This document shows, piece after piece, positions 22,619-33,360 of a stretch of DNA of 64,000 nt. The position numbers and the translations under genes are program-made. The notes beneath the pieces were generated by a model that did no database searches, was not told where the DNA came from, and was given only the letters and a program-made list of their open reading frames with translations. The stretch is from positions 442,275,213 through 442,339,212 of the forward strand of contig NC_081407.1 in assembly GCF_030272615.1 (NCBI RefSeq). The letters run 5' to 3'. Origin of the DNA: Cryptomeria japonica (taxonomy: Eukaryota; Streptophyta; Pinopsida; Cupressales; Cupressaceae). Positions within the stretch are counted from its first letter, which is position 1. The number at the start of each line of letters is the position of its first letter.

Positions 22619-25600
22619 TTAGTTACCATTTGGAGGTGGCAACTGATCAAAAATGGATTTGTACTTTGTCTTGGCTTTGGTGAGAGCGACAAAGAGTGCA
22701 TTATTTACACTGTCCATTAAATAATTATGTGCATTAATATCAACCAATAATGAAATTAAGCCATCTAAAGTGCTTCCCTCTTGTGTAGTAGAGAGGTAAG
22801 TGGCTCAGTTGAGCTATTTTTGAACGGATGAAAGATGAGGAAGGAATAATGTTTGAAGTGTCATTATGTCCATCCTGATCTTGTGTTCTTCATTCCTCAG
22901 TTCCAATTGTTGAGCCATGAGCTGTTGTAGCTTAGTATAAAAATTCTGAACTGAATTGGGCTCGGGGGTCAACTTATTTGAGAGATCGATGATCTCTTTC
23001 TCAATTGCTTCTGTTTTATTCTTAATGTCCTTAATGAATAAAGAAAATGTGCAGAGTTTCTGAAATAATGAAAGAATGTGCTTGAGTTGAGGGGACAACT
23101 CAACAATAAATTTGACAAGTTTTACCTTGCCAACAACAATGGATTTTTGTACTTCCTCTATCATTTTAGCAATTAGCTCCTTGTCTTTTAGTTTGCTCAA
23201 GTATTCGGATGCATCTACTCTAGATGTCTCAATCTGATTTAGGAGTTCATCCAATTGAATATGGATGGCTGCATCGGTTGATACTGTAGCTGAAGGTAGC
23301 ATATCTGATAGTAAGGTCTTTACCTTCTGAAGTACTTTATTCTTCTTTTGTATGGCTAGTTGCTTTCTCCTATTCAGCCTTTGCTTTGCATAGTTCACCG
23401 AATTCAGTAAGTGCTTGCCCTTTCAATTTGGAGATGTCTACATTGGGCAACACTATCGGTTTTGATAAATCTATTTTGAAACTATGCTTTTTCAACTTCT
23501 TTTCTTTACCTTTCACTGGGTGAACCACTACAATAGCTTGAGAGGCTTGAGGACCCTTGGTAGGTTGCTCGATAGAGACAACACTTTGGTCAGTTTCTTT
23601 AGCCTCGGTAGTGTCCTTCGGTGTCTCGGTGCTTGGTGTCTTAGTTGTAACATTTTCTATGCTAGAAGGTGCTTGAGAGGTTTGTTCTTGTGAAGTACCT
23701 TCTGCTGTATACTTTTGACCTTTGGTGCCTTCATCTGTATCCTGAGGAGCTTCGGTTGTAGCAGGTTGATTGATCGGTGGGTAAGGCTGAACTTGTTCCA
23801 AAACAGATTCACTAGAGACAAGTTTTGCATAAGCATTGTCTTCTATCATTTCTTGTTCAGGTGCCTCTGCATCCATGATATCTTCATCTATTTGAATGGT
23901 GTCAGCAGGGTCTTGCTCGGTGACATCAGGCTCTTGGTCGGTGACATCGACTATTTCCACTGTAGATTGTTCACCAGCATTCTTTCTTCGAAAGATGTCC
24001 TGCCATTGCTCTTTTGTTTCCTTCTCCACTTCTATATACAGGCCATTCATCAATTTCAAGGCCTTTTGTTTTACTTTAAATTGTGTTTGGCTGTTTGTCA
24101 GATGTTCTTTTATTTCATCAACCGACATATTAGGAAAGAGATGCACCAGACTTCTTTCTCTGATTTGTTTCTCCGAGTCTAGGGCATATTGCCATCTGGT
24201 TTCAATATGTGCATATAATTCCTTAGGAATAGAATTACATACTTCTAATGGGACCACTCAGAATTTTAGAAGTCTGCAAATAACAGCTTCTTCAATTTGC
24301 CTCTTTTCATCAGTGGATCTAGATTCATATTTGACAAATCTAAATCCACCAAATCCACCAAATCCACCATACAAAAAATTTCTACACTATGTACATCTAC
24401 CTTCTTTCTTTTCACAATCTAAAATTTACTTGCATCTTCAGATTCGGTATCACTCGACTCTTTTGGCAAAATGAGTCTCCGAGTAGATTTCTTGTAAGTT
24501 TTAGTTACCTTAGGAATGGCAACAATCTTTTGTTTCTTACTCGGTGATGCAGCAGATGCCCTTGTGTTAGGTCTCTTTGTTGGAGGAGTCGGTAGGGCCA
24601 TTGAAGTGTCATGTTTCTTTCTCTTCAACACTTTTCCCTTAGGCAATTCAGTGCTAAGTGTTATGACTACTTCTTGGACTTCTGTCTCCTCTTCGGTGAT
24701 GGCTAGAATGCCTTTGACAGGTGTGGAGGAATCCTCTTCTCCGAATTTCTCAGTTAATGCCTTAATCATCTTTGATGCCTTCCTTGTAGATTTGGGTACT
24801 ACAATGCTCATCTTTACTTTTTCTTTCACCTCTTCATAGGTTCCATACCTCAGCTCGGTAGTATGCCTTGGTAGTGTCAGAAATGCATCGATTTGCTATT
24901 ATGTGATATCAAAATCAATCTCGTAACCCATAGGTGGCAAAGATTGAGTCCTCGGTTCCACAACATTAACATAACAGTAATCAGTGTCGACTTCAAAACA
25001 TATTTCATCTTTGTATTTTTCTACTAGCTGGGGTGGAATCCGGTACCTGTTATGCATTTTCTCTTGGAACTTGTTGAAGTAATCATCCATTATATCATTA
25101 AAGTTATCACCTAACTACTTGATGAAGCCATTGATCTGGTGGGTGATTGGTCAGTGTAGTTCCCAAACAACTTTACCAACTATTGGAAAAAACTTCTCAA
25201 AGTAGAAAAACATACATACAAGTAGTGATCCAAATTTTAGAGTATTTGTCGAGTTGTTCTTCTTCGGCTTCCTGATTGTGTTCAGATTTTCAAACAAGTT
25301 CTTCAACAATACTTCACACAAGTCAATTTTCATGCCTTTCTTAACAATTTTGTATGCTAAGTCCACTGCTACACAGGGTACACTGTTTTCCCTTGCCGAT
25401 TGGAAGAAACAGTAACCAATCACAATAATGGCAAATTTGAGTTCAAGATCAGTGACATTGTTCAACTTCAGACCTCTGCAATCAGATTCTACTCCAGTCA
25501 AACTGATCAATTCCTTCTGTGATATCATTTTCTGTGCTCGGGCATGATCATAGATAGGATAACCGGTGATCAGATGAATGATTTCTTTAGTGTTCTTAAA

Positions 25601-25972
25601 TGGTTGCTCTTGTAGCCACATGAAATCATCATGCACTCGGCTTAGTACAAACTTGACCCACTGGGGTTTGAACACACGGGGATAGGTTAGGGCTTCAGTC
25701 AATCCCTTGATTTTGATGTCCTCATACTTGCTATCCATTTTACCATCTGTGCACAATTCATCATATGCATCTTTGATCTCAACATGACCGAGTTCTTCAA
25801 CATGACATTTGGTGAAGAATCTCACATCCTCGACTAACAAGACTCGATCTAGGATGAGTGGAAAGGCAGTTTTGTCATCCGGTTTAGATGCAATTTTGGG
25901 AGTCAAAGAGTATTTTAGTGAGGGCTTCTCTACATTCTTGACAACAATGGGGTCTTGGATCTTAGGTGCCAT
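22619..25972 (-). pseudogene. B2 ORF2: unknown retrotransposon protein
   Basis: About 1118 codons from ATG 25972 to TAA 22619, interrupted by several stops and a frameshift near 23390, and colinear with B's ORF2. I do not recognise the family. Residues 1-300 look globular (MAPKIQDP start, RFFTKCHVEELGHV, a hydrophobic stretch LLVCMFFYFEKFF). Next is a Lys-rich region with NLS-like patches (KRKK, PSKKQK). A long Thr/Glu/Gln/Pro/Ser-rich linker follows, then KKHSFKIDLSKPIVLPNVD, and a helical C-terminal region rich in Lys, Leu and Glu. No protease, RT, RNase H or integrase motif is visible. Its place between gag-like ORF1 and the LTR is where pol, or an env-like ORF, would lie. Confidence 0.75.
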
Positions 25973-26026
25973 TTTGATTTTAGATAAAAATTGACACAGG
26001 AACCTTAGGGTTTGAGAACTTAACAA

Positions 26027-26523
26027 ATGACAGACGCTTCACACTTAGCAGATAATAACAACTTAATGAGTTCGGTAAACCAGCTTAGCAATGCGTTGAG
26101 ATTTGATGTAAATACCTTAGATTTCGCTTTGAAGATGGTTTGATCGCCTTGATTCACTCTGCTCTGCTTCTCAAAAACTTGGTGAATGAAAATGACCTTG
26201 AAGAATGCTTTAAGTACATAATAAACCTTATCGGGCTCCATGCAAGTTAGGTCAAAGACATTAAATGCACTCAGTTCTACTTAACTTTCTTTCCCTTTTT
26301 GCACTTTAACCGAGCAACCGAATTTCCTTCATATACCGACTTGACAGGCTTCCTGAATTCACCGACTTGACAGATTTCCTGTAAAGTGCTCCAAAAGACG
26401 TTGATAGAATTTCAAACTTACTACTACATCTTACTATGTAGATTTTGAATTTAGTACATACTAAAATAGGAACTGTTTGATATTTAACCTTGTGAGAATG
26501 CAGTCCCTTCATACCTTTACCGA
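26027..26523 (-). other. B2 spacer between ORF1 and ORF2
   Basis: About 500 non-coding bases that align with B's spacer (38838-39329). The conserved 5' edge reads AAGGTATGAAGG on the element's strand, similar to a splice donor. The 3' edge lies near a CCCTAAG or CCCTTAG. Whether it is an intron is unknown. Confidence 0.6.
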
Positions 26524-27876
26524 TTAATTTAGAGTGGGAGCACCTAACTCGATAGGTAAGGTGCTTTCTTTATTTGACACAGTTTCCTTCTTTCTCCAAA
26601 TCATCTTTAATTTCTCTTTTATTTCCTCAGTGTCTTCTCTAGATTGATCTCTGCAATCTCCAGCCAAGTGTCCAACTTTGTGACAATGAAAACATGCCAT
26701 ACCAGGATTTCTCCATGATCTTTGGTTGTTCATTCCAAACCTTATAAAGAAGTTGGCACTTATATGTCCATATCTTCCACAACATTCACACCATATCCTT
26801 GTATTGTAATCCCATGGTACTGTAGAATATTGTCGGTACAGATCTGTGTGAGTTTGGTAACCTCTAGTATTTGCTCGGTGTGCAAACCACATGTGGTTCT
26901 TTTGCTTAAACCAACACTTCTCGGTACTATGTCCATATCTATCGCAGTTTTTACAAAACCCTTTGAATTTTGCCTTCTGATAATTGTTAACAGACTTTGT
27001 CCTACATTGATTAGATGTGTGACCATATTTATTGCAATTGTAACAATAACCATTGGTCTTAGTGGCATTCGGTTGCTTACCTTTTCTGATTTGACACATG
27101 TTGGTAGTATGACCTTGATTTCCATAGTAGTTGCAAATAGGCTTCTTTCTTTTGATGTTCTTCTTGATTCCAGCTTGCTTTGATGATTCTCCTCTCTCGG
27201 TAGTGCAGATTCCCTTCTCGGTAGAGTCTTTTCCTTTGTAACCGAGTCTTCCTTCTTTGTAGGGTCGTCTTGTAATCAGTTGCTCATCCAACATCTTTGA
27301 TGCTTCATAACTCTTCTTCAATGTTTCCTTGGATTTCTTCTCTATTTCAAGTTCACTGCTCAACCTTGATACTTCAAGTTTCAATGCTTGATTATCATCA
27401 TCTTTCAGATTTGCTTCATGATGTGCATAACCTAGTTGATCTGACAGATTTTGTTGAATCTCAGTCAACCTTATGATTTCATCATCCTTATCAGATACTA
27501 AAGCTTCAAGTTGTTGTTTCTCTCTTTCTAGATCTCTTACTTTGTCCTTGGTTGTCCTCAATGCATCAAGATTTTCAGTCATCTGTGTGCTGAAATGTTC
27601 ATGTTCACTTTTCATTGCTTTTAGTTGATCAACCAGTGCTTTGTTCTTTTCTTTCAATTGTCCAATCATTTCTTCAGTCTCTTCAGACATACTGTTCTCA
27701 AATGATGTCTCAATTTGTTCCACTAACTCTTGAGAGTCTTGCAAATCATCAGATAATCTTCTTATCACTTTCAAAGATTTTTGCATTTGCCTTTGCATGT
27801 CTGCAATCACTTGATTAGCATGATCCAATTCTTCTTGCAGATACACAATCCTCTGAGATTGTTTGTAGCCTTCCAT
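26524..27876 (-). CDS. B2 ORF1: coiled-coil/zinc-knuckle Gag-like protein
   Basis: 450 codons from ATG 27876 (MEGYKQSQ), 63 bases inside the LTR. The frame stays open upstream through the PBS into the LTR, but that part is U5 and I do not count it. Residues about 8-215 are a long heptad-rich coiled coil. A linker (KSYEASKMLDEQL) leads to five retroviral-type knuckles: CNYYGNQGHTTNMC, CYNCNKYGHTSNQC, CKNCDRYGHSTEKC, CECCGRYGHISANF, CFHCHKVGHLAGDC. The first has Tyr for the second Cys, and the fourth has lost its last Cys. Layout matches the C-terminal half of A's Gag, but the N-terminal copia gag domain is absent. It probably binds RNA in particles. Confidence 0.85.
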   Translation of the reverse strand: MEGYKQSQRIVYLQEELDHANQVIADMQRQMQKSLKVIRRLSDDLQDSQELVEQIETSFENSMSEETEEMIGQLKEKNKALVDQLKAMKSEHEHFSTQMTENLDALRTTKDKVRDLEREKQQLEALVSDKDDEIIRLTEIQQNLSDQLGYAHHEANLKDDDNQALKLEVSRLSSELEIEKKSKETLKKSYEASKMLDEQLITRRPYKEGRLGYKGKDSTEKGICTTERGESSKQAGIKKNIKRKKPICNYYGNQGHTTNMCQIRKGKQPNATKTNGYCYNCNKYGHTSNQCRTKSVNNYQKAKFKGFCKNCDRYGHSTEKCWFKQKNHMWFAHRANTRGYQTHTDLYRQYSTVPWDYNTRIWCECCGRYGHISANFFIRFGMNNQRSWRNPGMACFHCHKVGHLAGDCRDQSREDTEEIKEKLKMIWRKKETVSNKESTLPIELGAPTLN

Positions 27877-27924
27877 TGATAAGATCTTTCTCTTTAGGTA
27901 GTTAAACCCTTTTCCAAGATTCAA

Positions 27925-27938
27925 GCTCTGATACCAAT
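27925..27938 (-). other. B2 primer-binding site
   Basis: On minus this reads ATTGGTATCAGAGC, adjacent to the LTR and matching the 3' end of initiator tRNA-Met as in most plant copia elements. Identical in B (37481-37494). Confidence 0.9.
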
Positions 27939-28753
27939 TGTTAGGCCCGATATGGAAAGCTAATGTACTAAGAGGGGAGGGGTGAATCAGTACTTCAAAT
28001 CCTTTTATCAATAATATCTTTACTATTATGCATAAACCAAAAACTGTTGTAGCATAACATAAAGCTAAAACAAATAAGTAACAATCATACATGATTCACT
28101 CCATAACACATATATTTTGGTTACACAGAAACTCTTGGTTAGAGAGAAAAACTGCAATGGGGATGGCACCCACAACTTCACTACTGCAATAATAAAGAGT
28201 GCTCGGTTAGAGCTACATATTTAGCTATTTCTGATAGCTTACCCTATTATGAGTAACAAGATCTGTTAGATCTACCTTGCTAAAGGATTTTACAACACTT
28301 TATATAAATGTTGCACTTGGTTAGAGGATTTACAATTTATAGACTTGATTAGAGTCTTTTACCCAGTTAAAGGTTTCTCTTACAACTTCAAAATATTACA
28401 ATAAGACTTTACAAATATCTGCAACTTTACATCTGAAATGCTGTAGCAGATTCTATGTGCTCAAAATAAGATTACCTTGCCTATAGCATACCTCGGTAAC
28501 TCATAAAGTAACTCGGTAAACCCTTTTGTTTACTCTGTTCTTTGACTGTTCTCTAAAAACCTTCTCGGTGACCTCTGTGTCTCTGTAACAGTCATAATAC
28601 TCTATGATTTCTCATGTATCACATATGCACACACATTTCTCTCATTCACATATATCTCTAACCCTAAATTCATGTTGTATAAATAGATTTCTTATGTCGG
28701 TGATCTGATTCATTGCTTCAATCTTACAAACATGATTTCTCGAATGAATAACC
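27939..28753 (-). repeat. B2 5' LTR (truncated)
   Basis: 815 bases aligned with 7222-8050 or so, then an abrupt break after ATAACCAT. The outer ~380 bases of the LTR (its U3 start) are missing and unrelated minus-strand coding remnants begin at 28754. This is a deletion junction rather than an insertion end. Confidence 0.9.
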
Positions 28754-31580
28754 ATCTTTAGAGGGTAACACCTGAACTTCCAGATTCTGGCAATTCTAGT
28801 CCAAACCGATCACTTCATTAAATGGCAAGCTCGCTAGTTCATCATGGATCATATTTAGGAGTGCGTAGAGCTGGGCCAGGGGTGCAAGAGCCGCTCGACT
28901 TCCTTTGCTGAAATATGACTGCTAAGGCGTTGTAGGAAAGTTTGATCTTGCTGAAATTGCTCGATTTGATTCATAACTTGCTCAATCCCTAGCATGAAGC
29001 CATTTGCGAGAAAAGGTGAAGGCAGACCCAGGAACACAAAATTCTCTACACGCCGCTTGATGTCTGGAACCAAAATCCTCAAGGACTCAAGTGTTGTTGA
29101 TCCTTGCATGGTTGCCCTATGTTGATTAATGAAAATGTTGGCCTTCCTGATCAATTGTTTGCGATCTGCAACCCCTTTTGCTTTTAATTCCTCATCTGAA
29201 GCAACTTACAATAGTTGAATCAAACTTTGGGCCACGAGAAGCTTAGGACCAATGAAAAGCATAATGTTGTTGACAAGAGCGCCCACTCCAGCACAGAGAA
29301 ATTGCACCTCACCTAGGAACCTCAGCACGGGCTGCAGCGAAGCGCAATACTACTTAATCTTCTCCCAATGAGAAACATATAGTTTTTCCATGACCAGTGA
29401 TATATCCTGAGGAACTTCCAGAGGGGGAGGAAGATGAGATAAGTGCACAATTTCATCGTCCTTCGCTCTTATCTCATTTTGGAGATTTTTGCATCTTTCC
29501 TCCTCATGGGACACTTGATTTTCCCAAGTGAGGATCTTAGTACCTCCATCTTGAAAAAGCCTCATGAAGCTATGTTGTGCGATCCTTCTCTTGCTGTAAT
29601 AATCCCTTTATATCCTAAAATTTCTTCTCAGTCTGTTCCAAGTTACTCTGCATCTCATACGTTTTTGTTTCAAACTTTTTTCTCTCCTCAGAAAGCGTGA
29701 CCTGCGCTTCGCTCAGCTACCAAGCATATTCTTCCTTCAAGTGGAATTCCTCTCGCAACTAAGTTTGAATCTAGGTAGCATCTTTGGAAGCTTCTTTCAG
29801 CTGTTATATCTCTTTCCCCCTCTCTTGCAATTATTTTAGCACCACATTCTTCATTGCCTCTTTCCCTTTAAATTGAGAACTCACATTGTTTAGGGCGGAT
29901 TGCAACTTCCCTTTTTTAGAATTGGCTTGAGTTAACAAGGCCTGCAAGTGGTTTATTTCAACACTTATAGCTTTCTCCTCCTTCCTCTGAGTATCCAAAT
30001 ATTCTATGAGGTGGATAAGCTCTCCTTGCATCTTGTCTAGGCGATGGCTCTTCTTGATGAAATCCAAAGACACAACCTTCAAAGTCTCTTCCATTATTCC
30101 TAATTTGTCCATAGTCGTGGCATTTGAGAGATTAACCCCAACAACATGTAGGGTGTAATCATTGGGCCTCATTTAAGCCTTTGACTTGTTGACCTTTGGG
30201 AACATGGTTGCAAAGAGGAGGCTATTATTTTCCTGATTGAAAAGTGTATGCACATGCAGTCGGGCTGGCTTAGCACCATCCTTCTCCTTTCTCTTGTGTA
30301 CCTGGGTAACTTGTGTAGATTTGGAATAAGTAACTTGTTGAGAATAAGTATTCAGTTTCGAAGTGGCTTGACCTAAAAATGTTGCACCAGGATAGATGGC
30401 AAAGGGGAAATGGGAAACAGGGACGCCGAAAGTGGTTTAAATGGGTTGTGCTAACATGGTTGGGGAGATCAACGGTACAAAGGGAGAGGCTCTTGAAAGA
30501 GCAAGATCAACAAATGTTGTATTGATATTTGGGGGAGGAGTGGACTCTCCAAATCCAAGCCTACGCGAAACAACGGCTATAGCATAAATTTGTGGGAAAA
30601 ACGTTGCAGGAAATACGACATTAGGGGTAGGGAGCGAAGAAAAGACCTGTGATGACAAAAATTGGGGCTCAACCAGCGTTGCGGTGGGGGATAATATAAG
30701 AGTAGTAGGGACCTGAGCAGACATTGATTCAACTTGGGGCATTGAGGAAACTGTAGATTGAGTAGAGGGGAAGGGAAGATTAGAGCATACTTGAACCATG
30801 GAAGTCACTGATTGTTGAGGGGCTAGAGGAACCACAAGGACTTGAGAAGACAAACCCTTCTTTGCTGAACCCAAATATTGTTTCTTCCTGGAAGGGGAAT
30901 CAAGTGTCTTCTTTTTAGCTGATCTCTTGGTGGATTGGGAATGAGGCCTCTTATCTGAGCTAACGAGAGAAATTGAAATGTCAGCTCCAGTACCTTGCTC
31001 TTCTACATTTATAACCTTGACCTCCTGAGGTCAGGCCTCCTCAGAGGAGGAGTCATCACGCGGGGACTCGTCACCTATCTCTTCTTTAGACTTGTTATGA
31101 TTACTCCATTCTTCCTCAAAACACTCATCAAAAGGGGTGTTCCCCAGATTAGCCCTCGGGTGATTAGTCTCTTGACGATAGGTCCAGAAATCATTTCTCT
31201 TCTTCTTCGGCCAAAAATCATTTTTGATGGCTTGCAACATGTTCTGAGGAATAGACTTATCCAGATTGTGCCATTGAAAGATAGGGTAAAAATCCAACCA
31301 TGGGGGGCGCTCAATGACAGGAAAGTCACTAGGATCCACATAAAGTCTTGGGTCATTCACTAATGGGAAGATGCATCCCTCCCATGAGCTCCGTGACACA
31401 TATTTAATATCATTTTTCCTGTGTTTATTGGATAGACAACCATCTGGGTCATATGAGCCTCTCAGCGATTCTTCTTCACTCAAGAATGATAGGGATAATA
31501 AATTTGTGGTCTTTAATAATGGATGAATCATGTTTTCTCGACCCTATAGATTTTTCAACTTCCACCAGCTGTTGTGATAT
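28754..31580 (-). pseudogene. Decayed unknown ORF, C-terminal part
   Basis: Minus-strand coding remnants of one long protein, continuing from 58592-57416 across element A. Segments: 31531-31031 (166 codons, DPSDFPVIERPPWLDFYP, acidic Ser-rich end), 30874-30437 (Pro/Ser/Thr/Val-rich), 30172-29831 and 29565-29350 (helical, coiled-coil-like), and 29154-28855 ending ...LLHPWPSSTHS. Many stops and frameshifts. I do not recognise the family; it has no RT, integrase or zinc knuckle. A globular N-terminus, a disordered middle and a coiled-coil C-terminus would fit a plant transposon-associated protein or an accessory ORF of a Ty3 element, but that is a guess. Confidence 0.5.
31576..31580. repeat. Target duplication of A, left copy (GATAT)
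   Basis: GATAT directly precedes A's 5' LTR and recurs at 57416-57420 directly after its 3' LTR. Confidence 0.95.
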
Positions 31581-33286
31581 TGTTGGCATTATTGGCATTA
31601 ATTTGTCATTGATGTCAAGTGGTTGGCATGGTCATCGGTGAGTAAGAAGTGGTGACCAGTATAGGAGAAGTAAGACAAGATGATATCAATCCATATGTGT
31701 GTAAGCAGATAGAAGGTAGGCTACCAATACACATGAAATGCATCATCTACCGGTAAAGAAAGCTCACCGGTAAGGCAAGAAAGCAAGTAAGAGAAGAACT
31801 TAAGGATGTAAATTAATACACTCAGAGAAGTTTAATGCTACCGATAAATGGACTGAGATGTTGGACCATCATGTTTGATGAAAGGCTAAGTTCATCCATA
31901 GACAAAGAAGAGGTATGCAGGTATGAAGGCCCACTAGTGAAGTTAGGTTATACCGGTGAGGTGAGTTGAACCGACAGTCAATCTTGGTCAATGAAGAATG
32001 AAAAACCAACATAGCAAACCAAGCAGAGATGGATGTCGACAAAGATGACAGCTGGAAGCTAGGTGGTGATCATGCATAGGTCGGTGAAGTGTTCATCGAT
32101 GCAACAGTCAACAAGCAAGTCGACTTTTATGAAGAACCCACAAGTCATGAGAGGATGGTAGAAGATTGCAGCTAGAGGAAGACAAGGTGGCAAGTGATTG
32201 AACTAATCCTGCAAGAAGATTTGATCTTCGTACCCATTTCCTGAAGGAAACAATCGAGCCATTAATGGCATGTGATAGAGAAATGTATAAAAACATAGTG
32301 CAGTCTACATCCAAATATAGAAAACGCACATTGGAATACAAGGAGTTGGTGGTGTTGATCGATGACGTGTAGATCATCTCTCCAGAAAAGAAGATCGGAT
32401 CAAATCTAATATGGATCAAGCTGGTGAAGGCAAAACCTAACACAACACTATTTGAATGATTTTTGGCGGCAACCCTAGAAGATAAATATGTGAGCTCGAG
32501 ACTGGAATCAATTGATGTTTGATGTGAAGTGTGAGAGAGAAGAGATCCTGAGTAAGGAGAAAGATTATCAGCCTTAGAGTTTATTCTGAGAAATTTGTAG
32601 TGTGAGTTAGCAGGCAAACCAGTGAGAGGGTCTAACCGGTAGAGACAGAGTAACCGACAAACTATTGTTGTTCTAATAGTCAAGAAAACTGGTGAGAAGT
32701 GATTGGTTAAAAAGGCATCCAAGAGTGACACAATGAAGTGTAAGGCTGAGGGAGAGAGAAGAGAGGCTAGGAGTAACCGATGAGTGATTAGGGAGAGTAA
32801 TCGGATAACCGACAGTGTGAGAATGAGTGAAGAAGAGGAGGTTGTTAACTAGCATAAATCTATTGATTGGGTGTTACAAACCTCATTTGCAACCAGTTGC
32901 TATAACTGTATCAAAATTTTATTTCATTATATAACACCAAAGTGGAGCTTGGTGTAGGGGTTGGTCACCTAAATCAGTAGGGGTTGGTGCTCCTTGGGTT
33001 GGTGCCCTAAATCATTGTAATCTATTGATTCATTGTGAGGTTGGATTGGAGCAGTAGACTCCAACAACATTTCTCGTCGAGGTTTTTATCATATTGGGTT
33101 CTCCTTGTACATCTGATGTTGTGGGTTGTGCATTTGTGTGTTTTCCTCTATTGATATCCACATTTATCTTACCGGTTTGATTGTTTAGTGCTTAGGGTGA
33201 TAACCAATATTCCAAGGTTTTTTAAAAGGAAAATAATTTAGGAACCACTGATTCACCCCACTCTTAGTGGTACATTGTGTTCAACA
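31581..33286 (+). repeat. A 5' LTR
   Basis: 1706 bases; its partner, after removing the solo LTR and duplicated target, is about 1709. It contains repeated ACCGGT palindromes. A 207-codon antisense frame inside it (32731-32108) is not supported. Confidence 0.93.
32286..32293 (+). promoter_or_regulatory. TATA-like box in A 5' LTR
   Basis: TATAAAAA in element sense. The corresponding site in the 3' LTR (near 55305) has decayed. Sequence only. Confidence 0.4.
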
Positions 33287-33299
33287 ATTGGTATCAGAG
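33287..33299 (+). other. A primer-binding site
   Basis: ATTGGTATCAGAG follows the LTR directly and matches the initiator tRNA-Met 3' end; the next base differs from the usual C. Confidence 0.9.
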
Positions 33300-33360
33300 T
33301 ATAGGTTCTTGGTTGATTAAAAGCTTTCTCTAGCTTGGGTAGATTCTGGTCAAAGAACAC

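Larger units (their letters stand above)
7222..28753 (-). mobile_element. B2: non-autonomous copia-like LTR element
   Basis: Minus-strand element with a 3' LTR at 7222-8419, a truncated 5' LTR at 27939-28753, a PBS matching A and B, two internal coding regions and a PPT. Element G (8437-22230) is inserted in its 3' non-coding region. With G removed the interior is about 5.7 kb and is colinear with element B (36316-52061). It contains ORF1 (coiled coil plus zinc knuckles) and ORF2 (unknown) and no protease, integrase, RT or RNase H in either copy. The right LTR lacks about 380 outer bases, so the right target duplication is lost; the left flank is TAAAG. Confidence 0.9.

Noticed and set aside
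27877-28092. Extension of B2 ORF1 upstream through the PBS into the LTR
   Set aside because: The frame is open, but it covers U5 and PBS, and the MEGY start with downstream coil is shared by B and B2.
32108-32731. 207-codon minus-strand ORF in A's 5' LTR, partly open in the 3' LTR (55639-55229)
   Set aside because: It lies wholly in LTR text, has Ser/Leu-rich composition without domains, and is broken in the other LTR at non-matching places. Likely chance antisense opening.
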